Of a stretch of DNA of 64,000 nucleotides, positions 9,009 through 18,209 are shown one piece after another. Both the position numbers and the translations under genes were made by a program. Position 1 is the first letter of the stretch; the number at the start of each line of letters is the position of its first letter. The notes under the pieces are model-generated. The model had not been told where the DNA came from. It searched no databases and saw nothing but the letters and a program-made list of their open reading frames with translations. Source of the stretch: Azoarcus sp. DN11 (GTDB lineage: Bacteria; Pseudomonadota; Gammaproteobacteria; Burkholderiales; Rhodocyclaceae); the NCBI RefSeq assembly GCF_003628555.1, contig NZ_CP021731.1, positions 3,286,001 to 3,350,000 on the forward strand, given 5' to 3'.

Positions 9009-9733
9009 GAAAACGTCTTCTTGCCATTGCTGTTGCTGTCTTGATTGGCGCCGTACCCGTCGCACACGCGCAATGGGTCGTCATCGACCCCACGAATCTG
9101 GCACAGAACATCCTGACTGCCGCGCACACGCTGGAGCAGATCAACAACCAGATCAGGCAGCTACAGAACGAAGCGCAGTCCTTGATGAACGAGGCTCGCA
9201 ACCTCGCGAGCCTGCCGTTCAACGTGGTCAATCGCCTGCGGGCCAATCTGGATACAACCCGGCAACTGATCTCCCAGGCGCGTGGGCTGGCCTTCGACAT
9301 TCAGAACATGGACCAGCAATTCGCGCAACTCTACCCGGAGCAGTACGCCGCCTCCGTGAGCGGCAACCAGATGTTCCAGGATGCGCATCAGCGCTGGCAG
9401 AACACGCTTCAAGGCTTGCAGACCGCCATGCGCATGCAGGCGCAGGTGTCGCAGAACCTGAACCAGGATGAGGGCGTGTTGGCCGATCTGGTCGATCAGA
9501 GCCAATCGGCCACCGGCGCCTTGCAGGCCATGCAGGCCACCAACCAGCTCCTGGCCCTGCAAGCCAAGCAGTCCATCCAGACCCAGCAGCTCCAGCTCAC
9601 GCAAGGTCGTGCGGCCTCGCTGGAACTGGCGCGGCAAGCCGCCGCCGTCGAACGCGGACGTGAGGTGACGCGCCGCTTCATCGGTAACGGCACGGCGTAC
9701 ACGCCGCAGTCCGTGAACTTCTACGGCAATTGA
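9005..9733 (+). CDS. trbJ: TrbJ, VirB5-like minor pilus/tip protein
   Basis: 242 residues. A Sec signal peptide, MRKRLLAIAVAVLIGAVPVAHA, is followed by a secreted, mostly helical protein rich in Gln and Asn with heptad-like stretches (LEQINNQIRQLQNEAQSLMN), typical of TrbJ/VirB5. The start at 9005 is chosen because it gives the signal peptide and has GGAGG 8 bases upstream; the frame is open further upstream. No separate trbK (entry exclusion) gene lies between trbJ and trbL; the EexN-like gene ahead of traG probably fills that role. Confidence 0.93.
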   Translation: MRKRLLAIAVAVLIGAVPVAHAQWVVIDPTNLAQNILTAAHTLEQINNQIRQLQNEAQSLMNEARNLASLPFNVVNRLRANLDTTRQLISQARGLAFDIQNMDQQFAQLYPEQYAASVSGNQMFQDAHQRWQNTLQGLQTAMRMQAQVSQNLNQDEGVLADLVDQSQSATGALQAMQATNQLLALQAKQSIQTQQLQLTQGRAASLELARQAAAVERGREVTRRFIGNGTAYTPQSVNFYGN

Positions 9734-9744
9734 CGGATGCGGCC

Positions 9745-11124
9745 ATGAACGACGTTTCCGTCATCGACCGCTTCCTCAACGTCTTCTCCACGTACATCGA
9801 TTCGGGGTTCGGTCTGTTGCACGGTGAAGTCGCGTTCCTGACTGCAACGCTGGTAGCCATCGACATGACCCTGGCCGGACTCTACTGGGCGCTGGGTCAT
9901 GCCACCGGCCAGGGCGAAGACGTGATGGCAAAGCTCCTGCGCAAGGTGCTCTACGTCGGCGCCTTCGCCTACATCATCGGCAACTTCAACTGGCTGTCCG
10001 GCATCGTGTTCCGGTCCTTCGCCGGCCTTGGCCTGACGGCTTCCGGTTCGACGTTGACCATGGCGACCTTCCTGCAGCCGGGGCGCCTCGCCAAGACCGG
10101 TATCGACGCGGCTGCGCCCATCCTGCAGCAGATCAGCGAGATGGCTGGCTTCCCGGAGGTGTTCATCAACATCGCACCCATCGCTGTGATGTTCCTCGCC
10201 TGGCTGATCGTCATCATCAGCTTCTTCGTGCTGGCGGTGCAGCTCTTCGTCACGCTGATCGAGTTCAAACTGACCACGCTCGCCGGATTCGTCCTGGTGC
10301 CGTTCGCACTATGGAACAAGACCGCGTTCCTCGCTGAAAAGGTGCTCGGCAACGTGGTGTCCTCGGGCATCAAGGTGCTGGTGCTGGCCGTGATCGTGGG
10401 CATCGGCACCGGGCTGTTCGCCGAGTTTCAGATCGCGCCCAATGAGCCATCCATCGACCACGCACTGGTGGTGATGCTGGCCTCGCTCGCCATGCTGGCA
10501 CTCGGCATCTTCGGCCCCGGCATTGCCACCGGCCTGGTGTCTGGTTCGCCGCAGCTTGGCGCGGGTGCGATGGCTGGTGCCGCGATGGGCGCAGCCGGTA
10601 CGGCCATCGCGGTCGGTGCGGCTGCGACTGGCGTGGGTAGCGCAGTGGTAGCTGGGGCGCGCATGGCACCCGCCGCCGCCAAGATGGCTGGCAATGGTGC
10701 GCGTGCCGCGGCCTCGACCGCAGGCAGCGCGCGATCGGCCTATCAAGCCGGTTCAGCAGCAACGGGCGGTGGCTCCAAGGGCGCGGCTGCCGGCGTGGGC
10801 AACGTCGCCAAGACCGGTGCGCAGGCCGTCGGCCAAAAGGCCGCCGCCGGGATGCGCTCGCTCAAGGAGCGCGCGGCATCCGCCTTCCGTTCTGACGAGG
10901 CAGGGCCGGCATCTGGAGGCGCCGCCGCATCAGGTCAATCCGCTGCCAGCGAAGCCAATTCCGGCGCTGCTGACCCGCAGCAACAGGCGCAACCCGCCTG
11001 GGCTAAGCGCCTGCACCGCCGCCAGCAGATCAGCCATGCCGCCACGACTGCTGCCCACACGCTGCGCGGAGGCGACGGCGGTGGTTCGAGTAGCGGCCCG
11101 AGTTTGCACAGTTCCGACGATTGA
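9745..11124 (+). CDS. trbL: TrbL, VirB6-type polytopic channel protein
   Basis: 459 residues from ATG 9745; a TTG at 9730 overlapping the trbJ stop is the alternative start. It has five to six membrane helices between about residues 30 and 265, then a long Ala/Gly/Ser-rich low-complexity tail (about 275-459) ending in a basic, His-containing stretch. VirB6/TrbL proteins form the inner-membrane part of the DNA path. The low-complexity tail is common in TrbL of this ICE family and is thought to be cytoplasmic or periplasmic and disordered. Confidence 0.93.
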   Translation: MNDVSVIDRFLNVFSTYIDSGFGLLHGEVAFLTATLVAIDMTLAGLYWALGHATGQGEDVMAKLLRKVLYVGAFAYIIGNFNWLSGIVFRSFAGLGLTASGSTLTMATFLQPGRLAKTGIDAAAPILQQISEMAGFPEVFINIAPIAVMFLAWLIVIISFFVLAVQLFVTLIEFKLTTLAGFVLVPFALWNKTAFLAEKVLGNVVSSGIKVLVLAVIVGIGTGLFAEFQIAPNEPSIDHALVVMLASLAMLALGIFGPGIATGLVSGSPQLGAGAMAGAAMGAAGTAIAVGAAATGVGSAVVAGARMAPAAAKMAGNGARAAASTAGSARSAYQAGSAATGGGSKGAAAGVGNVAKTGAQAVGQKAAAGMRSLKERAASAFRSDEAGPASGGAAASGQSAASEANSGAADPQQQAQPAWAKRLHRRQQISHAATTAAHTLRGGDGGGSSSGPSLHSSDD

Positions 11125-11148
11125 AGCGATTCATAAGGAGAACAAACC

Positions 11149-11853
11149 ATGCGATTCAAACGACCGCAGGTGCGCTATGCCGATGCGCCGCAGCCTGCCA
11201 CCCCCTACCAATCCGCCGCGCAAGTATGGGACGAGCGCATCGGCTCGGCCCGCGTGCAGGCCAAGAACTGGCGGCTCATGGCTTTCGGCTGCTTGTCGCT
11301 CGCGCTGCTGATGGCGGGCGGACTGGTCTGGCGCTCGGCGCAGTCCATCGTCACGCCCTACGTGGTGGAAGTGGATCAGGCTGGCCAGGTTCGGGCGGTC
11401 GGCGAGGCCGCCACGCCGTACCGGCCGAACGATGCCCAGATCGCATATCACCTGGCGCACTTCGTCGTGCTGGTTCGCTCGCTGTCCATCGATCCCATCG
11501 TCGTGCGGCAGAACTGGCTCGATGCCTACGACTACACCACCGACCGCGGTGCGGGCGTGCTCAACGAGTACGCCCGCACCCATGACCCGTTCGCACGCGT
11601 CGGCAAGGAGTCGGTCACGGTGCAGATCACCAGCGTTGTGCGCGCCAGCGATGCGTCTTTCAACCTGCGCTGGACCGAGCAGCGCTTCGTCAACGGCGCG
11701 CCGGCCGGCGCCGAACGCTGGAACGCCGTGATTTCCACCGTCCTGCAAACCCCGCGAACCGTGCAGCGGTTGCGCAAGAACCCATTGGGCATCTACGTCA
11801 ACGGACTGTCGTGGAGCCGCGAACTCGATGCCGCCGAAGGAGCCAAGCCATGA
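11149..11853 (+). CDS. trbF: TrbF, VirB8-like assembly protein
   Basis: 234 residues. A short cytoplasmic N-terminus with the TrbF signature PYQSAAQVWDERIGSARVQAKNW (split here: PYQSAAQVWDERIGS, then ARVQAKNW), one membrane helix (about 43-62) and a periplasmic NTF2-like domain. VirB8-type proteins nucleate the mating complex and contact TrbG and TrbI. It lies 24 bases after trbL, the largest gap in the operon, with AAGGAG upstream of the start. Confidence 0.94.
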   Translation: MRFKRPQVRYADAPQPATPYQSAAQVWDERIGSARVQAKNWRLMAFGCLSLALLMAGGLVWRSAQSIVTPYVVEVDQAGQVRAVGEAATPYRPNDAQIAYHLAHFVVLVRSLSIDPIVVRQNWLDAYDYTTDRGAGVLNEYARTHDPFARVGKESVTVQITSVVRASDASFNLRWTEQRFVNGAPAGAERWNAVISTVLQTPRTVQRLRKNPLGIYVNGLSWSRELDAAEGAKP

Positions 11854-12854
11854 ACCAGTCTTTCCGCTTTTACGCTTTCGTGTTGACGCTTGCAGCGTCA
11901 GTTCTGTCGCTGCAGGGCTGCGCTACGAAGGGCGTGCCGTCGCCGATCATCTCACTCGATGAGCCGGTACAGGCCCAGCCGCTGCCCGAACCGCCCAAGC
12001 CGGTTGAAGTGGTAGAGGTGCCGAAGGTGCTCCCGATGCCGGCGCAGATGAAACCACTGGCGGAGAGCATCGAGGCCAAGGCTGCCCCTGAACCCGCCGA
12101 TGAAAAGCTGCGGGTCTCGCGAGCCAACGCCGAGGCGCGTATCGCGCCCACACGCGAGGGCTACGTCAATGCCATTCAGGTCTGGCCCTTCACCGATGGT
12201 GCGCTGTATCAGGTCTATGCGGCGCCGGGTCGGGTCACGGTGATCTCTCTTCAACCCGGCGAGGAACTGGTGACGGTTGCCGCCGGCGATACGGTGCGCT
12301 GGATTGTCGGTGACACTTCCAGCGGCACCGGCGATGCGTTGCGTGTCAGCGTGTTGGTCAAGCCGATCCGCTCGGGCCTCAAGACCAATCTGGTCGTCAC
12401 CAGCAGTCGGCGCACCTACCTGATCGAGCTGACCTCGACCGAACGCGCCTGGATGGCTTCGGTGTCGTGGGAATACCCGAAAGATCGGATGCTGGCCTTG
12501 CAACGCCAGGCGCAGGCCGCGCAGGCGATGGCGCCGGTCGATACCGGCCTATCGCTGGAGAGGATTCGCTTCCGCTATGCCATCAGCGGCAGCACGCCGC
12601 CGTGGAAGCCGATGCGCGCCTTCGACGACGGAGAGAAGGTCTATATCCAGTTCCCGCCCGGCATCGCCCAGGGTGAACTGCCGCCGCTGTTCGTGATCGG
12701 CGCTCAAGGCGACGGACAACTGGTGAACTACCGTTTCCGCTCGCCGTACTACATCGTGGATCGGCTGTTCGGCGCGGCCGAACTGCGCTTGGGCGGTGAC
12801 AGGGGCGAAGTGGTGCGCATCGAGCGCACGGATGGCGTAGCACGGGGGAACTGA
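11850..12854 (+). CDS. trbG: TrbG, VirB9-like outer-membrane-complex lipoprotein
   Basis: 334 residues from the ATG that overlaps the trbF stop. The signal peptide ends in LQGC with the lipobox Cys at residue 24, so this copy is probably lipid-anchored. A Pro/Val/Glu-rich linker (about 35-70) is followed by the beta-rich VirB9 domain (YVNAIQVWPFTDGALYQVYAAPG and FDDGEKVYIQFP are family-typical). With TrbI it forms the core complex crossing the periplasm. TrbI starts 3 bases downstream. Confidence 0.93.
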   Translation: MNQSFRFYAFVLTLAASVLSLQGCATKGVPSPIISLDEPVQAQPLPEPPKPVEVVEVPKVLPMPAQMKPLAESIEAKAAPEPADEKLRVSRANAEARIAPTREGYVNAIQVWPFTDGALYQVYAAPGRVTVISLQPGEELVTVAAGDTVRWIVGDTSSGTGDALRVSVLVKPIRSGLKTNLVVTSSRRTYLIELTSTERAWMASVSWEYPKDRMLALQRQAQAAQAMAPVDTGLSLERIRFRYAISGSTPPWKPMRAFDDGEKVYIQFPPGIAQGELPPLFVIGAQGDGQLVNYRFRSPYYIVDRLFGAAELRLGGDRGEVVRIERTDGVARGN

Positions 12855-12856
12855 CC

Positions 12857-14134
12857 ATGAGCCTGGACGACACTCCCGACCTTGGCGCGCCGCAGGCGTC
12901 CAAGGAGGCCCCCGAGGCGGTGGCGCTACGCGCCCATCCGCGCCCCGTGACACGCTTGAACCGGCGCACATTGGCGATCTTGGCTGGTGGCCTCGCCGTG
13001 GCCGTGCTGGGCGCCACGATGTGGTCGCTGCAACCGCGCAAGCGCAGTGCAGGCGAACAAGCCGAGCTTTACAACGTGGATCGTGTTGCGCGCCCGGAAG
13101 GACTGGAGCAACTTCCGACCGACTATTCCAAATTGCCGCCGCATGTTCCTGAACTTGGGCCGCCGCTGCCGGGGGACTTGGGTCCGGCCATCGTGAAATC
13201 GCAGCAGCCAGTAACACCCAGCTACACCCCGCCCGGCCACGCTCCGGCTAATGCCGAGCACGACGCACAGCGCAAGGAAGCGGAAGCGGCCGCAGGGGCA
13301 TCGGTGTTCTTCCGTTCCAGCAACCAGCGTGCCGCCGCCGCGCCAACGCAGGTGGCCACGGCCAGTCCTGCGTCTGGCCTTGCCGGCTTCGATCCGATGG
13401 CTGCCGGGCCGGCCTCGACGGCAGCACAGCCTGCTGATCCGACCGCCGCGCAGAACCGGCAAGACCAGAAAGAGGCATTCCTGAAAGCCGGAACTACGGA
13501 AACTCGCAATTCCGGAAACTTGAAAATGCCAGCTTCACCGTACCAGGTGATGGCTGGGACGGTGATCGCTGGCGCGTTGGTCACGGGCATCAAGTCCGAT
13601 CTGCCTGGCGACGTGATCGCCACGGCGACGGAACCGATTTACGACACGGCCACCGGGAAGTTCCTGCTAATCCCGCAGGGCTCGCGCATCCTTGGTCGCT
13701 ACAACAGCCAGGTGAGCTACGGGCAGAGCCGGGTGCAGGTGGTGTGGAACCGGATCATCCTGCCCGACACGTCTTCGCTGACACTGGACAACCTGGCCGG
13801 CACCGACCCGGCCGGCTACGCCGGTTTGGAGGATGGTGTCGATTGGCATTGGGACCGCATCTTTGCCGGCGCTGCGCTGACGACGCTGCTGGGCGTCGGC
13901 GCTGAGTTGGCTGCGCCGGAAAGCCGCCAGAATGGCAATCGGGTCATCATCGCCGGGCGCGACAGCCTGCAGGACAGCGTGAACCAGGTCGGTCAGGAGA
14001 TGACCCGGCGCAACCTCAACATCCAACCCACGCTGACGGAGCGGCCGGGCCTGCCCGTGCGCATCATCGTCAATCGGGATCTGGTGCTGCGGCCCTATCA
14101 GCCACTGTTCTTCAATCGAGGGACTTCGCGATGA
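12857..14134 (+). CDS. trbI: TrbI, VirB10-like core-complex protein
   Basis: 425 residues. A cytoplasmic N-terminus (1-35), a single membrane helix (about 38-57), a proline-rich periplasmic stretch (about 90-200), then the VirB10 beta-barrel with YQVMAGTVIAGALVTGIKSD, IPQGSRILGRY and the C-terminal antenna region. It spans inner to outer membrane and senses TraG/TrbB/TrbE energy status in homologous systems. The stop overlaps the DUF2274 start (ATGA). Confidence 0.95.
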   Translation: MSLDDTPDLGAPQASKEAPEAVALRAHPRPVTRLNRRTLAILAGGLAVAVLGATMWSLQPRKRSAGEQAELYNVDRVARPEGLEQLPTDYSKLPPHVPELGPPLPGDLGPAIVKSQQPVTPSYTPPGHAPANAEHDAQRKEAEAAAGASVFFRSSNQRAAAAPTQVATASPASGLAGFDPMAAGPASTAAQPADPTAAQNRQDQKEAFLKAGTTETRNSGNLKMPASPYQVMAGTVIAGALVTGIKSDLPGDVIATATEPIYDTATGKFLLIPQGSRILGRYNSQVSYGQSRVQVVWNRIILPDTSSLTLDNLAGTDPAGYAGLEDGVDWHWDRIFAGAALTTLLGVGAELAAPESRQNGNRVIIAGRDSLQDSVNQVGQEMTRRNLNIQPTLTERPGLPVRIIVNRDLVLRPYQPLFFNRGTSR

Positions 14135-14376
14135 GCACCACGCGCAAGCTGCGGTTGGGCCCGCTGCCTAAGACCGAGAGCATCAAGCTGACTTTCACGT
14201 GTCCGGTCAGCCTCAAGGCTGACCTCGACCGCTACGCCGCGCTGCATGCGCAGACCTATGGCGAAACGGTCGATGCGACGACGCTGATTCCGCACATGCT
14301 GGATGCATTCATGGCGGGGGATCGGGGATTCAGGAAGGGGAGAACGGCCAAAGCCGGGCCGCCGAAGCCTATGTGA
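14131..14376 (+). CDS. DUF2274 small protein at the end of the trb operon
   Basis: 81 residues beginning MSTTRKLRLGPLPKTESIKL. The middle part (VKLTF-type strand, then SLKADLDRYAALHAQTYG) resembles a ribbon-helix-helix-like module. A protein of this family follows trbI in most Tn4371-like ICEs. Function is not established; a DNA-binding regulatory or stability role is conceivable. The start overlaps the trbI stop, so it is translated as the last gene of the transfer operon. Confidence 0.8.
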   Translation: MSTTRKLRLGPLPKTESIKLTFTCPVSLKADLDRYAALHAQTYGETVDATTLIPHMLDAFMAGDRGFRKGRTAKAGPPKPM

Positions 14377-14708
14377 CGAAGCGAAAACCCGTGCCCACAT
14401 GCTCGAACGCGCAGCCCAAGGGCCGCGCGTTCGTCGTTCTGACTACGGCGATAAGCGGACGGGGGTTAGGAAGGGGCGCTATCCTCCCAGCGGACGGCCC
14501 GCAGAAATTCATCGTGGGTCAAGGAAGAAAGAGCGAACTCACCACGCCTGAGGGGGCATCCCAGCGAGCGGCCACGCCAGGGCTGACAAGGTAGAAGATA
14601 TAGGGGCCAGCACTGAAGAAGACGTGTGCGTTTGTCCGTTCTCCCCTTCGCGACGGGGGCGCGCATCTCGTCGCCGATCCAAACATAGAGCATGCCTACG
14701 GTTACCCC
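14377..14708. other. Backbone-cargo boundary, no recognisable gene
   Basis: About 330 bases between the end of the plus-strand transfer operon and the end of the minus-strand hamAB operon. Both operons converge here. Frames of 73 (plus) and 75 (minus) codons exist but have no recognisable domains, and their composition looks random. The minus-strand frame (14693-14466) would directly follow hamB, so it cannot be ruled out as a small third gene. I see no clear terminator hairpin with a T-run. Confidence 0.4.
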
Positions 14709-17700
14709 TTACGCATCGGCAGGCGGCCAGCGCAGTTTTCCACGGCCGACGCGCAAGGCTTCCACGAGCCTAGTATTGCCCGGTAGCCGGCCCGAAAAGA
14801 GACTAGGTTTAGGATCGACCGCCGGCTTCTTGAACGCGGCGACCCGCTGGTAGTCGGGGGTTGCCAGCCAGGTCCGTCCGTCCCCCTCGTCGGTGACGAC
14901 CCGATAGAGGCCGGCGGGCGGGACGGCCTCGATGTCAAGCAGGCGCTTGTAGCGTTCAACCGACCATCTCTGGATGCCGCCACTGAGAGCCTCCGTTCGG
15001 AAGCGCGCCCATAGCGCAGCGGTGTCGGGCGTCGGCCAGTCGCCGGCGTCGGTGTAGGCCGTAATCTCGTCGGATTCGAGCCAGGCCCGCATCTCCGCCG
15101 GTGTGACGAAGACGGGCATGGCGTCCTCAATGGCTGCCATCGCCGCGCGCCGTGACGGCAGGCCGGCGCGGATCAGCATCGCCATCATGAACTGCGGGAC
15201 GCCGGTTTCGACCGTTGCCGCTGCGCCGCCCGCCACCATGTCCGGCGACCAACCTAAGGACATGCGGCGGGTGCGGACGGCTTCCAGCGCCCAGACCAGG
15301 CGATAGGTGAAGGCCTCTTCGACTGCTCGCATGTTCTGCGGTCCGATCTTGGCGACCTCTTCGCCGGACACCCAGCTTCGCAGGATGGCCTTCCAATTCG
15401 CCGGTAGCGCATTCGCTTTGTCGGGGATGAAGGGCCTCATGAATAGCAGGCGCTCGCCTAGACCGCCGAGGGCCTCGGCGAGTTCGTCGACGTCGCCGCT
15501 CAACGCTGCGTCGTCGGCCCGGTCGAGTAGCTCGGCGAGTTTGTCTGCCATGGCGTCGATAGATAGGCCAGCTTCGAGCCCAACGCCCATCGCGAAATGC
15601 CCACGCCGCGCCTGCGTCGTGGTAGTTTTCCAAATGAGGTCGGCGCGCGCCTCGAACACCTTCTTGTGCAAAGTGGCAACATCCTCTTCGTCGCGGGCAA
15701 TCTGACGCGCCCACAGCGATCCTTTGAGCGCCTCGTCCAAGAGTTTCGGTAGATCGGCGCGATCGGCGTCCAGTGCTTCAATCAGACCGAACACGGTTGC
15801 ATCGAGGCGTTCGATGAGCTGCGACAGTGGCTCCTCATCGATGCTCTCCTCGTCGTCGTCGCCACCTTCATCGTCGTCGTCATCGCCCTCGTATTCCACT
15901 GCAGTGGCGAGACGTTCGGCCACCGCTGCCTCTTCCTCGGGCGATCTCCAGGCTTCGCGGGCATTGGCGAGATATTCCCAGGCGTCAGCGCGACCCAGGA
16001 CGCCCTCGCGCGACAGGCGCTCAAGGATCTCGGCGACGATCCGAATGAGGCCGCTTTTCAGTGTGCGGGCCTTGGCAGAGGCAACCAGTTTCCTCCACTC
16101 TTTTTTTCGCCAGTTGATGTTGTCGAACATGACGTGGACGATGAGACCTTCGACGTCCACGAACGCACGCCCGGCGCGGCCCGCGACGTTGGCGAACTCC
16201 TCGCCTTTGATTTTCTCGGCCGCCCGATATAGCGCAGGCACCAGCAGCACTGCGGCGTTGAGGTTTAGGCCCTGCGAGAGCGTCGGCGATGCGACGATGA
16301 CCTTTAAGACACCCTCGGACAGGAGGACTTCCAGCTCGCGCAGGAACGGGCTCGGCAACCGGCCGTGGTGGATGGCGACACCCGCCTGCAGACTGGCCAC
16401 GGCGGGATGATCCTCGCCAAGCCATTCCTTGCCGACCTCCAGGGCGCGTGCAATCAACGCCTCGTCCTCCAGCAGCGAGTCCAGGTAGCCGCGCTTGCAG
16501 AGGTCCACGACCTGTTTGCCGTAGCTCTCGACCCAGTTGGCCTGGGTGGAGAAGATTAAGGTGCGCTTGCCTTGGCTCGCGAACTCCCACGCCGCAAACA
16601 ATGCGAGGTGCGAGTTCTTGCGTGGATAGGGCTTCTTCTCCTTCCCGAGCGCAGGTTTCTCCACGACGAACTTGTCGAGGAAGGGACCATCATCATCGAG
16701 GTCGAGCCGTAGCAGCGCGTCCTTACCGCGCCATGTGAGAGCGCCGAACCGCTGGCGTGTGGGACGCCAGTCGGAACGTACTGGTTCGCCGGGTTCGTCG
16801 GAGCGTATCCACGCGGTGAGATCGCCCAGTTCGTCGCCGCTTGGCAGGATGGCGGAAAGGCAGACGATCCGGCGATCGGCTGCGTCCGTGCGTCGTAGCA
16901 GACGCTGCACGAGCGTCTCGTAGCGGATTTCGCGCTCGCTCGGTCCGATCATGTGGCCTTCGTCGAGGACGATCAGGCCGACGTTATCGATCAAGGAAGG
17001 ATCGCTCCGCAGCGCGAAGTCGAGCTTTTCGGGTGTGGCGATGATGATCTCGCGGGTACGTAGGGCGTCCTCGTCGCCCGCCGAAAGGCCGCTGGCCCCG
17101 TAAAGTGAGGAAACGCTGAACCCGAGTGGCGCGAATGTCTTTCGGAAAGAACGCTCGGTCTGAGCCGACAAGGCGCGCAGCGGTGTAACGATCAGGACTC
17201 GGCGCGCCAAGGATAACGTCATCAGAGTGGCGATCTCGGCGACCCGTGTCTTACCCGCGCTGGTCGGCAGGGCCACGACCAGATCGTCCGTCACGTCCGT
17301 GGAGCGTCGTGCGGCCTCGCGCTGTGAGGGCCATAGCTCCACCTCTGAGGTCTTGCGAGCATAGAGCGAGGAGATAAACAGCCGGCGCAGATCGGGGTAT
17401 TTTTCTTCCGTCCCCTCAGGCGGTTCTGTCGGCAGACTCTGGTGAAGCGAGTGCTGCCATAGGTCGTCGATTAGGTGGTCGCATAGGTTCGAAATCCACC
17501 ACAACGGCACGTTCTCGGCATTGTCAGCCAGGCTGACGGCGGTGGCGAGCAAACTCCGTGCACTTTCGATCGGCTCCTGTTCGCCCGTCTCGAGTGCGAA
17601 GTCGAAGAATGCCAGTGCCCGGCAGATCGTCGTATTGAGGATGGTGGACAACACCGCGTCAATGTCGGGCTCGTCGCCACTAAGTGCCTCGGCCATCTGC

Positions 17701-18209
17701 TCGTCGCCGTGGGCCTCGTTGCCAAGCCAATCACGAACGAAGCCACGTAGCTGGTCGAGGTCGCGCAAGATCAGGTGACGGATCGCCGTTTCGCCCGGCG
17801 TAGTGTTGAGGTCTTCCGCCGTCTCATTGAAGAGGGAGTAGGCTACGGCCGAGAAGCCGGCCAGGTGATAGGCAGCGGCGGCGATGGTGCGACGGAAGCC
17901 TCGATTGGGCGCCTCAGGATCACCATTTCGGACTAGGGCTTCGAAGGCGTTGGCGGCCCGCTCGAAAGCCTTGTTCGTCAGGTCAGAGGCGCCGGTCTTA
18001 GCACGCAGAGCCATGGCACCACGAAGTAGAGCGAAGCCATGTTCGGCGAGGTCGGTTTCGATGGTTGCGCCCAAGGGCGGAGCGCTTTGCGGCAACACGC
18101 CCGCTTCCCGCATCAGTGACCAAGCTGCGCCGCGATAGAGGAGCCGGCCGAGGATGCCGTCGACGGTCGCGGTGGCGAGGAAGGCAGTCAGTTCGTCAGG
18201 CGTCTCCAA
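14709..18209 (-). CDS. hamB: HamB, superfamily 2 helicase of a Hachiman defence system
   Basis: 1166 residues. Helicase motifs in order: ELWPSQREA (Q-like, near 292), Walker A ALPTSAGKT (313-321), VTPLRALSAQ (Ia), DEGH (416-419, motif II), LSAILPSGD (III), IFSTQANWVESY (IV), SPTLSQGLNLNA (V) and FANVAGRAGRA (VI, near 680). This is a Ski2-like arrangement, with large N- and C-terminal parts specific to HamB. Residues near 771-790 form an acidic Asp/Glu run. In Hachiman, HamB holds HamA in check and releases it on sensing damaged or phage DNA; that mechanism is from published work, not visible here. It overlaps hamA by 14 bases. An unrelated ICE helicase is unlikely given the DUF1837 partner. 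Confidence 0.9.
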   Translation of the reverse strand: METPDELTAFLATATVDGILGRLLYRGAAWSLMREAGVLPQSAPPLGATIETDLAEHGFALLRGAMALRAKTGASDLTNKAFERAANAFEALVRNGDPEAPNRGFRRTIAAAAYHLAGFSAVAYSLFNETAEDLNTTPGETAIRHLILRDLDQLRGFVRDWLGNEAHGDEQMAEALSGDEPDIDAVLSTILNTTICRALAFFDFALETGEQEPIESARSLLATAVSLADNAENVPLWWISNLCDHLIDDLWQHSLHQSLPTEPPEGTEEKYPDLRRLFISSLYARKTSEVELWPSQREAARRSTDVTDDLVVALPTSAGKTRVAEIATLMTLSLARRVLIVTPLRALSAQTERSFRKTFAPLGFSVSSLYGASGLSAGDEDALRTREIIIATPEKLDFALRSDPSLIDNVGLIVLDEGHMIGPSEREIRYETLVQRLLRRTDAADRRIVCLSAILPSGDELGDLTAWIRSDEPGEPVRSDWRPTRQRFGALTWRGKDALLRLDLDDDGPFLDKFVVEKPALGKEKKPYPRKNSHLALFAAWEFASQGKRTLIFSTQANWVESYGKQVVDLCKRGYLDSLLEDEALIARALEVGKEWLGEDHPAVASLQAGVAIHHGRLPSPFLRELEVLLSEGVLKVIVASPTLSQGLNLNAAVLLVPALYRAAEKIKGEEFANVAGRAGRAFVDVEGLIVHVMFDNINWRKKEWRKLVASAKARTLKSGLIRIVAEILERLSREGVLGRADAWEYLANAREAWRSPEEEAAVAERLATAVEYEGDDDDDEGGDDDEESIDEEPLSQLIERLDATVFGLIEALDADRADLPKLLDEALKGSLWARQIARDEEDVATLHKKVFEARADLIWKTTTTQARRGHFAMGVGLEAGLSIDAMADKLAELLDRADDAALSGDVDELAEALGGLGERLLFMRPFIPDKANALPANWKAILRSWVSGEEVAKIGPQNMRAVEEAFTYRLVWALEAVRTRRMSLGWSPDMVAGGAAATVETGVPQFMMAMLIRAGLPSRRAAMAAIEDAMPVFVTPAEMRAWLESDEITAYTDAGDWPTPDTAALWARFRTEALSGGIQRWSVERYKRLLDIEAVPPAGLYRVVTDEGDGRTWLATPDYQRVAAFKKPAVDPKPSLFSGRLPGNTRLVEALRVGRGKLRWPPADA

